DNA of 64,000 nt from Phycisphaerales bacterium (GTDB taxonomy: Bacteria > Planctomycetota > Phycisphaerae > Phycisphaerales > UBA1924), in the NCBI GenBank assembly GCA_020849105.1, contig JADLGW010000058.1:1-64000 (forward strand). The letters are read 5' to 3'. Positions 7,735-16,366 of this stretch are shown piece by piece. The notes under the pieces were generated by a model. The model was not told where the DNA came from and did not search any database. It was given only the letters and a program-made list of their open reading frames with translations. The position numbers and the translations under genes were made by a program. The number at the start of each line of letters is the position of its first letter. The stretch's first letter is position 1.

Positions 7735-8113
7735 TCGGGTAGGTCGGCTCTCCGAGCCGACGGTCCGGGTAGTGGGCTCTCCGGACCGACATCAAAACGT
7801 ACCCGCGAAAGGCGTCGCTTGTTGACGCTCGCCCGCACTCCGGGCATGTGCCGCGCTCCTCCAGTCCATTCAGATCGAACCCGAACCGCAGGCAAAGCCG
7901 CCCGCGTGCCGCCCGCACCGCTCGCAAGACTCCGCGATATCGCAGGGCCATGATCAGAACGCCGATCACGGTAAGGATCGCCTGGAGGCCCACCGTTGCC
8001 CACATCAGCCGAAACGATGATAGGAGCGCTCCATAAATGATCAGCGGCGTGGGAAGGATCGAAAGAAAGATCCAAGCGACGTTGAAGCGGAGCGATGCTG
8101 GAGTGGTCCTCAC
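7610..8113 (-). CDS. small membrane protein with degenerate zinc-ribbon
   Basis: 167 aa from a GTG that directly follows the stop of the upstream gene. Two membrane helices (about residues 12-32 and 38-57) precede a cytoplasmic part with [12 protein letters not shown] and GTCPECGRA, the one-sided CPECG zinc-ribbon found in many planctomycete membrane proteins. The last 45 residues are Arg/Gly/Pro-rich and run through two perfect hairpins (7743-7787) and antisense to the end of the sigma-factor gene. The original protein may have ended earlier and been extended by repeat insertion. Function unknown. Confidence 0.6.
   Translation of the reverse strand: MRTTPASLRFNVAWIFLSILPTPLIIYGALLSSFRLMWATVGLQAILTVIGVLIMALRYRGVLRAVRAARGRLCLRFGFDLNGLEERGTCPECGRASTSDAFRGYVLMSVRRAHYPDRRLGEPTYPIIRPRGRGGRGGGPGRGPGPATAPRPGGSGSPGRTAWAGRR
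7743..7787. repeat. two adjacent perfect inverted repeats
   Basis: GTCGGCTC (7743-7750) pairs with GAGCCGAC (7754-7761) around a 3-base loop. GGTCCGG (7762-7768) pairs with CCGGACC (7781-7787). They lie just after the sigma-factor stop and inside the frame of the opposing gene. There is no T-tract, so they are more REP-like than terminator-like. Confidence 0.7.
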
Positions 8114-8584
8114 CTACTGCTTGACCATATTGAGACCGCACGCCCGAAGGTCGATAGCCAACTGTCGATTGGCGCTGTTCAGCGTCAAGTACGCAGCCTC
8201 GCACCCGGCCGTAGCAAGCACGAGTGCCGCAAGGCAAGAGATCACCGCGATAACCACGCCAAGCCCACCACCCAGGATCGCGCCGGCCGCGCAGCCGGCC
8301 ATGCACAACGCGAATGCAGCGACGGCACTGATCGTGCAAGCCTCCATGACTTCCATCGCGGTCTTGACGGCATTGTCGTACGTTTCATACGCGTGCCTCA
8401 CGCAGTTGAGATTCACGCCGCCGCCGGGCGGCGGGCCAATGCCCTGCATGCACCCGCAGAACAGGGTGGACAAGTCCGTGGACGAGCCCCACAGGCTCAG
8501 AACGCCCGCGGCTTCGCTCAGCGGAGTTGAATGGCCCGTTATCACGTCGACCACTCGCGGACCCGCCAGGATGCGGGTCGCCAC
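8114..8584 (-). CDS. hypothetical Cys-containing membrane protein
   Basis: 156 aa from a GTG. A Gly-rich N-terminal half contains CGCMQGIG and NLNCVRHAYETYDNAVKTAM, followed by one long or two short hydrophobic segments (about 84-130) rich in Ala, Gly and Cys. The TAG stop is immediately followed by the GTG of the next gene, so the pair is translationally coupled. No family is recognised. The start is uncertain because no clear Shine-Dalgarno is present. Confidence 0.5.
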   Translation of the reverse strand: MATRILAGPRVVDVITGHSTPLSEAAGVLSLWGSSTDLSTLFCGCMQGIGPPPGGGVNLNCVRHAYETYDNAVKTAMEVMEACTISAVAAFALCMAGCAAGAILGGGLGVVIAVISCLAALVLATAGCEAAYLTLNSANRQLAIDLRACGLNMVKQ

Positions 8585-8659
8585 GGCAGCCTGATCGAGG
8601 TCGACCGCAACGCTGAGGGGCCGGCCCGTGGCTGCCGGTCAACAGCGGGCGCTCCTTGC

Positions 8660-8665
8660 TACCAT
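8660..8665 (+). promoter_or_regulatory. -10 element TACCAT of the 8697 gene
   Basis: TACCAT ends 31 bases before the ATG. The transcript would carry a short leader with AGGAGA. Confidence 0.45.
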
Positions 8666-8696
8666 CCGGTTCCCTGTCCCCCTCGCAGGAGAACCG

Positions 8697-10280
8697 ATGC
8701 TTCCCCGCCTTGCACTCCGCATCCTGACCCCCGTGATGATCGCCGCCGTCGCCGTCCAGCCGGCGCACGCCGACGACTACGTGGACCGGGCCAACGCCCT
8801 CTACGCGCCGATCCGCGCCGACCACCGCAGCGACCTGGTGCTGCTGCCGCTGGTGGCGAAGATGGACCCGCCGCCGGCCGCCGTGGACACCCCCACAAAG
8901 GCGGAGATGCTCCCCGCCGGTTCATCCGCGTGGTCCGCCGCCGCGGCGTGGGCGCAGGCCCCGAACCAGCAGGCCGTGCTGAAGGCCATTGACCAGGTGA
9001 CGGCCGAGGAGAACCCGGTCGAGGCGATGGCGTTCGGCCAGCCCTACGGAGTGGACGCCGTCGCCTCCGCCCCCGGCGGCGTGGACCTGGTGCAGGCGGG
9101 GCTCTACACGGAACTGGGCGACCCCCCGATGCTCGCGGCGGCAAAGTTCCAGGACCTGCCCGCGCTAGACCGGGCCGCGTGCCTGGTGCATGTGGAAGCG
9201 ACGCGACTGGCGGCCGATGGTCAGCCGGGCGCGGCGATGCAGCTCGTCACCGACTGGCTGTTCTTCTCCCGCCAGATGGTGGACCGGGCCTTCTATCACG
9301 AAGCGAAGTGGGGGATGGAGCACTTCATCACCTCGCTGGACCGGCTGCGCGACATCGCCTACACCGACTCGAAGGCGGCCAAGCCCGCCCTGACGATCGA
9401 CGACATCGCGGCGATCCAGGAGCGGATCCGGGAGAACGGGTACCTCCGCCTCGACCGCGCGCAGTTCCCGGCGGGCAACCGCATCGCGGCCGAACAGGTC
9501 GTCGCCCGGGTCTACTCGCAGCAGGGCCCCAACCCGGACACGTTCGCCGCCACGATGGCCCGGCTGGCGAGCACCGAGCACCCCCTGCGGCTGTTCAGCG
9601 AGGCGGCCAAGTGGGAGCAACTGGCCCAGCAGAGCGCCGATACGCGCGACGTGACCGAGCAACTCGCGCGGACGTACGACGACTGGAGTTCACGCTGGCA
9701 ACTCTCGCCGTTTGACCCGCTGGTCGCGGTCCCCACGGCGTACGACAAACTCAGCCCGGGCCGGTTCGCGGTGCTCCGGGCCGCCCTGCCCGACATGGGC
9801 GACCTGTGGTCCCTGCGGCAGGTCATGGAGGCGCAGCTCGTCGGCACGCGCGATGCGCTGGGCCTGGCCGCGTTCAGGCAGGCCAACCACAATCTGCCGC
9901 TGACGCTGTCTGCGCTGCGTCCCCGGTACGTCCGCGACATCGGGTCGGACCCGTTCAACCCGACGGGGCGGGCCAACGGCGGGCAGCCCCCGATGCAGTT
10001 CTTCGTCCCCATCCGTGACACTCGGGCCCGCTTTGGTCCTCGCGAGACGCCGCGCCCGCACGAGATCAATGTCTTCACGCCGGGCGGGGAGGCCAACTTC
10101 CGCGCCCCCGTCGGGGAAGACCAGTTCGTCCTCTACTCGGTCGGGCCCAACGGCAGGGCGGAGTGGGCCGACAACGCCACCGGCGTCCCCGTGAAGGACT
10201 CCATCGGGGACATCCTCTTCTGGCCGCCGTTCATCTCGCTCTACCGCGAGGAACTGGTCAACCGCGGGACGCTGAAATAA
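8697..10280 (+). CDS. large exported protein of unknown function
   Basis: 527 aa from the ATG at 8697, with AGGAGA at 8687-8692. The frame is open 23 codons further up, but the promoter lies there. A signal peptide (about 1-24, ending AHADD) precedes a mainly helical mature region (DDYVDRANALYAPIRADHRS, then a long alpha-helical body). The last third (GLAAFRQANHNLPLTLSALR, PRYVRDIGSDPF) resembles the C-terminal part of planctomycete proteins that read out a list of items with a GSDPFNP signature. It has no membrane anchor. trxB follows 13 bases later. Confidence 0.75.
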   Translation: MLPRLALRILTPVMIAAVAVQPAHADDYVDRANALYAPIRADHRSDLVLLPLVAKMDPPPAAVDTPTKAEMLPAGSSAWSAAAAWAQAPNQQAVLKAIDQVTAEENPVEAMAFGQPYGVDAVASAPGGVDLVQAGLYTELGDPPMLAAAKFQDLPALDRAACLVHVEATRLAADGQPGAAMQLVTDWLFFSRQMVDRAFYHEAKWGMEHFITSLDRLRDIAYTDSKAAKPALTIDDIAAIQERIRENGYLRLDRAQFPAGNRIAAEQVVARVYSQQGPNPDTFAATMARLASTEHPLRLFSEAAKWEQLAQQSADTRDVTEQLARTYDDWSSRWQLSPFDPLVAVPTAYDKLSPGRFAVLRAALPDMGDLWSLRQVMEAQLVGTRDALGLAAFRQANHNLPLTLSALRPRYVRDIGSDPFNPTGRANGGQPPMQFFVPIRDTRARFGPRETPRPHEINVFTPGGEANFRAPVGEDQFVLYSVGPNGRAEWADNATGVPVKDSIGDILFWPPFISLYREELVNRGTLK

Positions 10281-10293
10281 GCCGGAGTCACCC

Positions 10294-11274
10294 GTGAGCG
10301 ACCCCGGCGCGTACAAACTCGCGATCATCGGCTCCGGACCCGCGGGGTGGACCGCGGCGATCTACGCCGCCCGCGCCCAACTGGAGCCCGTGGTGTTTAC
10401 CGGTGTGCCGAAGCAGGACCCCGGCCCCATCCTGCCCGGCGGGCAACTGATGCTCACGACGGAGGTTGAGAACTACCCCGGCTTCCCGGAGGGCATCTCC
10501 GGGCCGACGATGATGGACCAGTTCCAGCGCCAGGCGGAGCGCTTCGGGACGAAGGTGATTGCGGAGGACATCGCCCGCTGCGACTTCGCGCAGCGTCCCT
10601 TCACCCTGCACGCCCCCGGCGGGGATACATACCGGGCCCACGCGGTGATCATCGCCACGGGAGCAACCGCCAACTGGCTGGGCCTGGACAACGAGATGCG
10701 GCTGGCCAAGAGCGGCGGAGGGGTCTCCGCCTGCGCCGTGTGCGACGGGGCGCTGCCGGCGTTCCGCGGGCGGCCGCTGGCCGTCGTCGGCGGTGGGGAC
10801 ACCGCCATGGAGGAGGCGACCTACCTGACGAAGTTCGCCTCCACCGTCTATGTGGTGCACCGGCGGGACTCCTTCCGCGCCTCGAAGATCATGCAGCAGC
10901 GGTTCCTGTCACGCCCCAACGCCAAGGTGCTGTGGAACAAGGCGGTGGATGACGTCCTGGGCGCCGAGCACATCACCGCGCTGCGCCTGCGCGACACCGC
11001 GACAGGGGAGGTCAGCGAACTTCCCGTCGCCGGGTTCTTCGTGGCGATCGGGCACACCCCGTCCACCCGCTTCCTCGGGGGCTCCGGCATCGAGTTGACC
11101 GACGCCGGCTACGTCGCGCTCCGCACCCGCAGGAGTACCACCAACATCCCCGGCGTCTTCGCCGCCGGCGACGTCGCCGACGCCGAGTACCGCCAGGCCG
11201 TGACCGCCGCGGGCATGGGCTGCCAGGCCGCCCTCGACGCCGAACGGTGGCTGGGGGCGGAAGGGATCCACTGA
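10294..11274 (+). CDS. trxB: thioredoxin-disulfide reductase
   Basis: 326 aa from a GTG, with GGAG ten bases upstream. It transfers electrons from NADPH through FAD to thioredoxin in the cytoplasm. The FAD site GSGPAGWTAAIYAARA is at the N-terminus, the redox pair Cys147/Cys150 lies in CAVCDG, the NADPH site is GGGDTAMEEATYL, and the second FAD signature is GVFAAGDVAD. The second active-site position is Ala-Val rather than the common Ala-Thr. The gene starts 13 bases after the exported-protein gene, so they may share a transcript. Confidence 0.97.
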   Translation: MSDPGAYKLAIIGSGPAGWTAAIYAARAQLEPVVFTGVPKQDPGPILPGGQLMLTTEVENYPGFPEGISGPTMMDQFQRQAERFGTKVIAEDIARCDFAQRPFTLHAPGGDTYRAHAVIIATGATANWLGLDNEMRLAKSGGGVSACAVCDGALPAFRGRPLAVVGGGDTAMEEATYLTKFASTVYVVHRRDSFRASKIMQQRFLSRPNAKVLWNKAVDDVLGAEHITALRLRDTATGEVSELPVAGFFVAIGHTPSTRFLGGSGIELTDAGYVALRTRRSTTNIPGVFAAGDVADAEYRQAVTAAGMGCQAALDAERWLGAEGIH

Positions 11275-11287
11275 CCCGCACCCCCCT

Positions 11288-11305
11288 CCCCCGCGCGGGC
11301 GGGGG
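11288..11305 (+). repeat. GC-only hairpin after trxB
   Basis: CCCCCGC (11288-11294) pairs with GCGGGGG (11299-11305) around a 4-base loop, 13 bases after the trxB stop. There is no T-tract. The rest of 11306-11483 shows no gene. Confidence 0.5.
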
Positions 11306-11483
11306 AAGTGGCTTCGTCGCGCAGCGGCGAAGACGGAGGGGGCATCGTTTCATCCGAGTGCGTACGTCAAAGGGGACGGCCCTGTCGCAACGCCGACAGA
11401 GCACCCCCCTTCACCACCGTCTGGCACGGAACACGCGAACCCCTCCCGCGTCCAACACCGGGAACCCCCGCCCGGGGTGCCGG

Positions 11484-11489
11484 TATACT
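11484..11489 (+). promoter_or_regulatory. -10 element TATACT of the 11534 gene
   Basis: TATACT lies 44 bases before the ATG at 11534. It falls inside the longer open frame that begins at 11477, which argues that translation starts at 11534. Confidence 0.5.
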
Positions 11490-11533
11490 TTGGGTGGGGT
11501 CAGGGGCGGCTCGGAGGGGAGAAACGGGGCACC

Positions 11534-12724
11534 ATGGACGCCGCGCGAGCCAGTCTGATCCTACTTGCTCTTGCCGGGACGGCGCTGGGTCAAGTGGGGG
11601 TGCGGGCCGCGGGAGGTGCGACCGCGGGTTTCGGTACGCCCGCGCCGGCGGCGGGCATATCCGCGATCCGCGTGGACGTCCGGCGCTTGGCGCTCGATGC
11701 CTTCCCGGAGGTCCAGGGCTTCGACCGCCCCAAGAACATCCAGGGGCCCAAGACCGGCCTGCCGCGCGTGCGGCCGATCACGAACACGCGGAGCAACTTC
11801 TACAGGGGCTGGAGCTGGTCGCGGATCCCAGACCTCCCACAGGTCAAGGCGGCGATCGCGTTCACCAACCGCGTCGTGAGCCGGGCCGAGGCCGAGCGCA
11901 ACCCCACGGGGTCGAAAGTCCCGACCGCGCCCGCCAAACCGCGACCCGTGAGGCCCGAGAACCCCGAGGTCACGCGCCGGATCGCGGAGCTCAGGGCGGC
12001 GCCGTCGCCGCAGACCGCGCGCGACCTGCTGACGTATGTCGCGGAGCCGGGCCCGAACCGGTTTCCCGGGCCAGACGTTCCGCACAGTTCGACCACCAGA
12101 CCGCGGTCGCACGCACTGATCGCCCCGCGCGGGTCGATCATTGATGAGCTGAACCGCTACGGCGGGGCGCCGGAGATGCCGTGCGGCGAGCGCCCGGTGA
12201 CGGACCGCGGCCCGCTGGACCCCCGCCTGGTGGACACGTTCGCCATCGCGGCGCCGCACGATGTGCTTGCCGGCCAGGAGGCGGCGCCGCCGGCCGAGCC
12301 GGGTGCCGCGGCGCTGCGCGAGGGCGACCTGGTCGGGGCCGCGAGCGAGTTGATCGAGCACCTGGACGCGAGCCCGGAGGACGCGCGCGCGACACGGCGG
12401 CTGGCGCTGGTGATCCTGCTCCGCGACGCGCCGGAGAGCGCGGAGAAGTCCATGCTGGAGGCGTACCGGCTCGATCCCGCGCTGGCCGCGGAACCGCTCT
12501 CGCGTGACGACCTGCCGGCGCGGGCGGACCCGCGTCAACTGATGCTGGAAGCGGTCACGCGCGCCAATAAGACCGCCACGCCGCAATCCTGGCTCGTCGT
12601 GAGCGTTCTCATGCAGGCCCAGGGGCGCGGCGACACCGCGGCCCGGATGATGGCGCGGGCGAGGGGCGCGGGGCTGGACCCGGCGATTGCGGACGCCTTC
12701 GACGCGGAACTGGCGCGCGACTGA
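11534..12724 (+). CDS. exported protein with TPR-like C-terminal domain, paralogue A
   Basis: 396 aa from the ATG at 11534, chosen because the only -10 lies just upstream and GGAGGGGAGAAACGG follows it. A signal peptide (about 1-18, ending LGQVG) is followed by a long Pro/Arg/Thr-rich region without recognisable fold. The last 140 residues are TPR-like helices (GDLVGAASELIEHLDASPED, ATRRLALVILLRDAPE, then ARMMARARGAGLDPAIADAF). The next gene ends with the same domain. Function unknown; the repeats suggest protein binding in the periplasm. Confidence 0.7.
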   Translation: MDAARASLILLALAGTALGQVGVRAAGGATAGFGTPAPAAGISAIRVDVRRLALDAFPEVQGFDRPKNIQGPKTGLPRVRPITNTRSNFYRGWSWSRIPDLPQVKAAIAFTNRVVSRAEAERNPTGSKVPTAPAKPRPVRPENPEVTRRIAELRAAPSPQTARDLLTYVAEPGPNRFPGPDVPHSSTTRPRSHALIAPRGSIIDELNRYGGAPEMPCGERPVTDRGPLDPRLVDTFAIAAPHDVLAGQEAAPPAEPGAAALREGDLVGAASELIEHLDASPEDARATRRLALVILLRDAPESAEKSMLEAYRLDPALAAEPLSRDDLPARADPRQLMLEAVTRANKTATPQSWLVVSVLMQAQGRGDTAARMMARARGAGLDPAIADAFDAELARD

Positions 12725-12750
12725 CGCGCCGCGGGCCCGGGAGGTGCGGC

Positions 12751-13767
12751 ATGAACGGACTGAAGAAAACCTGCGCGGCCGTCGCCGCGATCGCATTCAC
12801 CGCCGGGCTGGCCGCCGGTCAGGGCCGCATCGGGCTCGGCGGCGTTCGCTCCGGCCAGCCCCGGACCAACGGGTTCCAGGGCGGCCCACCGGTTCCGCCG
12901 GCCGCGCCGGTGCAGCCGCGCCCCGATGGGCGGATCGGCTTCCCGCGTTCACCCCGTGACTCGGGCTGGTCGCGCGGACCGTCTGGCGGCGGCGGGGCCC
13001 GGGTGGACGGCCGGTTCGACGACGACACCTTCCGGATGCGCTTCCACCTGGGCTCCGACCTGGGTGCGCCCAACCGCTGGTGGGACGACGGCGGCGACCG
13101 GCGGCACGGCGACTGGCGCGACGACGGCCACGACTGGTGGCGGCGCCGCGGCTGGCCCCGCCGGGTCATCGTCTGGCCCTATTACTACGGCAACTACGGC
13201 TCGTACGGCATCGGGTGGCCCTACGGCAACGTGTACGACCCGTACCTGACGCGGCCGACGTATGACTACCCGCCCCCGCCGCGGGAGCAGCCGCCGGCCT
13301 TGGAGAACCTGAGCCCCCGCGAACTCGGCGCCCTGGCGCTCAGGACGGGCGAGCCCGAGGCCGCGATCGAGGCCTATCGCAAGCACCTGGACGAGTCGCC
13401 GGAGGATGCGGACGCCATGCGCCGCCTGGGCGTTGCCATGATCGATGCCCGGAAGATCCGCGACGGCGTGGCGATGATCGCCCTGGCCTACCGCACCGAC
13501 CCGCGCCTGTGCGGGAAGGAACTGCCGCGGACGCTCGTGGGTGGGGCGGCCGACCTGCGCACCCTGGTCAACCGGGCTTCCATCTACGCGAATACCACCG
13601 GCTCCGCGTCGGCGTGGCTGGCGATGGCCGTACTGGCCCAGGCCGAGGGCCGCGACCATGTGGCCGCGCGGATGGTCGAGCGGGCCCGGGATGCGGGGCT
13701 CGACCCGGCACTCGCGGACAAGTTCATCGCGGCGCTCGGACAGTTCCCGAGTTCGCCCCGCCAATAA
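12751..13767 (+). CDS. exported protein with TPR-like C-terminal domain, paralogue B
   Basis: 338 aa. GGGAGGTGCGGC precedes the ATG. A signal peptide (about 1-24, ending AAGQ) is followed by a Gly/Pro/Arg-rich stretch and a Trp/Tyr/Asp-rich low-complexity segment (WWDDGGDRRHGDWRDDG, then YYYGNYGSYG). The TPR-like C-terminal domain (SPRELGALALRTGEPEAAIE, DADAMRRLGVAMIDARKI, VAARMVERARDAGLDPALAD) aligns with paralogue A just upstream, 26 bases away. The pair probably arose by tandem duplication followed by replacement of the N-terminal half. Function unknown. Confidence 0.75.
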   Translation: MNGLKKTCAAVAAIAFTAGLAAGQGRIGLGGVRSGQPRTNGFQGGPPVPPAAPVQPRPDGRIGFPRSPRDSGWSRGPSGGGGARVDGRFDDDTFRMRFHLGSDLGAPNRWWDDGGDRRHGDWRDDGHDWWRRRGWPRRVIVWPYYYGNYGSYGIGWPYGNVYDPYLTRPTYDYPPPPREQPPALENLSPRELGALALRTGEPEAAIEAYRKHLDESPEDADAMRRLGVAMIDARKIRDGVAMIALAYRTDPRLCGKELPRTLVGGAADLRTLVNRASIYANTTGSASAWLAMAVLAQAEGRDHVAARMVERARDAGLDPALADKFIAALGQFPSSPRQ

Positions 13768-13931
13768 GTTTTTGACTTGCCCCCCACGCCCACCGCCCAA
13801 GGGGTATGCCGGCCAGCCGGGGACTCATCGCAATGGGCGTCCGTGGTCCGCCCTCCGGGGCGAACTCGGAAGAACGCCGGGCGTAACATCCGTGTTCCAC
13901 CGGCGCGGCCGGCGCCGACATGGGGGGTGTG

Positions 13932-14753
13932 ATGTCCGCGTTCGTGAACAACTTCAAGACGGTGGTGCTCCTGGGGGTGCTGACCGGCCTGCTGGTCGGT
14001 GTGGGCGCGCTGATGGGGCAGCAGTTCGTCCTGCCGTTCCTGATCCTCGGGATCGTGATGAACGTGGGTGCATGGTTCTTCTCGGATCGCATCGCCATCG
14101 CGTCGATGCGCGGGCGGGAGGTGACGGACGGCGACCTGCACCGGATGGTCGATGACCTGCGCCGCAGGGCCGACCTACCCATGCCCCGGGTCTACATCTG
14201 CCCGCACGAGGCGCCCAACGCCTTCGCCACCGGGCGCTCGCCGAACCACGCGGCGGTCGCGGTCACTCAGGGCGCCCTGCGCCTGCTCTCGCCGCGGGAA
14301 CTGGAGGGGGTGCTGTCCCACGAACTGGCCCACGTGAAGAACCGGGACACGCTGACGGCGGCGGTCGCCGCGACCGTCGCGGGCGTGCTGGCCTACATCG
14401 CGCAGATGTCGCTGTTCTTCGGCGGATCGAGCCGCGAGGGCGGGAACCCGATCGCCGCGATCGCCATGCTCATCTTCGCCCCGCTGGCGGCCCTGCTCAT
14501 CCAGGCGGCGATCAGCCGATCCCGGGAGTTCGTGGCGGACGCGGACGGGGCGGCGATCGCCGGGTCGCCGCACGGCCTGGTCTCGGCCCTCCAGAAACTC
14601 GACGCCGCGGCGCGGCGCGTGCCGCTGCACCAGCCCAACCCTGCCATGAACAACATGTTCATCGTGGAGCCCTTCGTGGGCTCGCTGACCAGGCTGTTCG
14701 CCACCCACCCGCCGACGGAGCGTCGCGTCGCGGCGTTGCTGCGCGGCCGGTAG
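13932..14753 (+). CDS. htpX: HtpX-like membrane zinc protease
   Basis: 273 aa from the second ATG, which has GGGGGGTG just ahead. It is an M48B zinc metalloprotease of the inner membrane that removes misfolded membrane proteins. Two N-terminal membrane helices (about 12-30 and 36-52) are followed by the catalytic HELAH motif (His130, Glu131, His134), two further helices (about 147-170 and 185-203), and the third zinc ligand in SREFVADADGAA. The C-terminal THPPTERRVAAL is the usual HtpX ending. A TAACAT -10-like sequence lies at 13884-13889. Confidence 0.95.
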   Translation: MSAFVNNFKTVVLLGVLTGLLVGVGALMGQQFVLPFLILGIVMNVGAWFFSDRIAIASMRGREVTDGDLHRMVDDLRRRADLPMPRVYICPHEAPNAFATGRSPNHAAVAVTQGALRLLSPRELEGVLSHELAHVKNRDTLTAAVAATVAGVLAYIAQMSLFFGGSSREGGNPIAAIAMLIFAPLAALLIQAAISRSREFVADADGAAIAGSPHGLVSALQKLDAAARRVPLHQPNPAMNNMFIVEPFVGSLTRLFATHPPTERRVAALLRGR

Positions 14754-14785
14754 ACCACGGGCCGGACGCCGCTGCCACGGGCCAC

Positions 14786-14791
14786 TACCCT
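14786..14791 (+). promoter_or_regulatory. -10 TACCCT, 7 bases before the ATG (leaderless)
   Basis: TACCCT at 14786-14791 is followed by 7 bases and the ATG of the glycosyltransferase gene. No Shine-Dalgarno and no -35. Confidence 0.5.
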
Positions 14792-14798
14792 CCACCCC

Positions 14799-16193
14799 AT
14801 GCGGGTGTGCCTTGTCACGCGGGAGTTCTCGCCGTTCTGGGGCGCGGGAATCGGCACCTACGCTGCGGCCATGGCCCGCGCGTGGGCGGAGGGGGGCGGG
14901 CACGAGGTCCACGTCCTGACGGCGCCGCACAAGGGGCTGGAGACCAACGCGCCGCGCCTGTACCCCGGCGTTACGTTCCACACACTCCGGCCCATCGCCG
15001 CGAGCGAGGCGGCCCAGTGCCGGTACCCGTTCCACCAGTTCGCGCTCCAGGTCTTCCGCACCTTTGACGCGCTGCACGAGGAGCACCTCTTCGAGTATGT
15101 GGAGTTCCCGGATTACTGGGGCGAGGGGTACTTCGTGCTGCGGGCCAAGCGGCTCGGCGGCCGCTACGGCGGCCTGGTCATGGGCGTTCGCCTGCACACG
15201 CCCTCGCGCCTGTGCCGTGAACTGAACCAGTCGCCGGCGCTCAACGACGCCCAGGCCACGCTGGAGCACATGGAGGAGGAGTCCATCCGCTGGGCGGACC
15301 TGGCGTTGTCGCCGTCGCGAGCGCTGCTGGACTGGACAGAGGCCAACGTCGGGCTCGACAAGGACATGGAGCGCGGCGTCGTCGTGTACCCCTTCGACGC
15401 CCAGGGGTTCGCCAGGGCCGCGGGCGGGATGGTGGCACAGCCCGTCGGCCCGGGTCCGGGCGAGCGCGCCGCGCGAAACCCGCCGGTGGTCCTCTATTTC
15501 GGCCGGCTGGAACGCCGCAAGGGCGTGGAGACGCTGATCGACGCCGGGCGGCGCCTGGTCGGGCAGGCGACCCCGGTGCAACTCCGCCTGATCGGCGGCG
15601 ACACGGACAGCGGGCCCGGCGCCGTGTCGATGCAGAAGCACCTGAAGTCGATGCTCCACAACCTCCGCCCGGAGCACTTTGTCTTCGAGCCGCCGCGCGC
15701 CCGTGAGGCCCTGGGGGACGCGGTCCGCCGGGCGAGCGTCGTGTGCCTCCCGTCGCTCTGGGAGAACTTCCCGAACGCGTGCCTGGAGGCGATGGCGCTG
15801 GGGGCGTGCGTCGTCGCGTCCGACACCGGCGGCATGAGCGAGATCGTGGAGGACGGCGTCAGCGGCGTGCTCTTCCACGGCGGCAACGCGACGAACCTCG
15901 CGGCAACGCTGCGGCGGGTGCTGGCGGACCCCGACCTGCGCGCCCGGTGCGGGCGGAGCGCGCCGGGACGGGTCGCGCGCCTCTGCAACCCGGAGGAGGT
16001 TCTGAAGGCCACCTTCCGCGCGATCCGCAAGTGCCAGGGACTGCCCCGCACCACGCCGAAGGTCGACGTGAAGAAGGCCGCGAAACTGAGCAGGGGTCTG
16101 CACATCCCCTTCATCCGTGCCCGCGGCGGGCGCGACGCGGGGCCGATCGCGCGGGCGATCCGGCGCCTGCTGATCGGCAGGGAGACAGCCTGA
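14799..16193 (+). CDS. GT4-family glycosyltransferase
   Basis: 464 aa with the GT-B fold of glycosyltransferase family 4, which transfers sugar from a nucleotide-sugar donor to glycans or lipids. The N-terminus MRVCLVTREFSPFWGAGIGT has the Gly-rich acceptor-side loop. The donor half begins at PVVLYFGRLERRKGVETLID and has the E-x7-E motif in LWENFPNACLEAMALG, followed by SDTGGMSEIVEDG. There is no membrane helix. The Arg-rich last 60 residues are not part of the fold. The acceptor and sugar cannot be told from the sequence, and no polysaccharide cluster surrounds it. Confidence 0.9.
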   Translation: MRVCLVTREFSPFWGAGIGTYAAAMARAWAEGGGHEVHVLTAPHKGLETNAPRLYPGVTFHTLRPIAASEAAQCRYPFHQFALQVFRTFDALHEEHLFEYVEFPDYWGEGYFVLRAKRLGGRYGGLVMGVRLHTPSRLCRELNQSPALNDAQATLEHMEEESIRWADLALSPSRALLDWTEANVGLDKDMERGVVVYPFDAQGFARAAGGMVAQPVGPGPGERAARNPPVVLYFGRLERRKGVETLIDAGRRLVGQATPVQLRLIGGDTDSGPGAVSMQKHLKSMLHNLRPEHFVFEPPRAREALGDAVRRASVVCLPSLWENFPNACLEAMALGACVVASDTGGMSEIVEDGVSGVLFHGGNATNLAATLRRVLADPDLRARCGRSAPGRVARLCNPEEVLKATFRAIRKCQGLPRTTPKVDVKKAAKLSRGLHIPFIRARGGRDAGPIARAIRRLLIGRETA

Positions 16194-16340
16194 ACGGGAC
16201 AGGCAATGACCGTCCATGACTGGGCGGCCACGTCCGGCTGACGCGGCCGCCGTGCCCACGGGTGACGCCGTCCTGCAATTCTCGTGGCGGCTCGGCTGTT
16301 CCTGATCACGCTGCGCCCCATCGGGAGCGCCCGTTGCGGG

Positions 16341-16346
16341 TATGCT
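16341..16346 (+). promoter_or_regulatory. -10 TATGCT of the double-thioredoxin gene
   Basis: TATGCT ends 20 bases before the ATG. The short leader carries AAAGGAG. Confidence 0.5.
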
Positions 16347-16366
16347 CCCTGGCAAAGGAGTGATCC

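Noticed and set aside
11477..11533. Upstream GTG extension of the 11534 gene
   Set aside because: The TATACT -10 lies inside it and the signal peptide begins at the inner ATG with a good Shine-Dalgarno.
14175..16355. 726-codon minus-strand frame opposite htpX and the glycosyltransferase gene
   Set aside because: Antisense shadow; the opposite strand carries full, recognisable proteins and this frame has His/Arg/Pro-rich low complexity.
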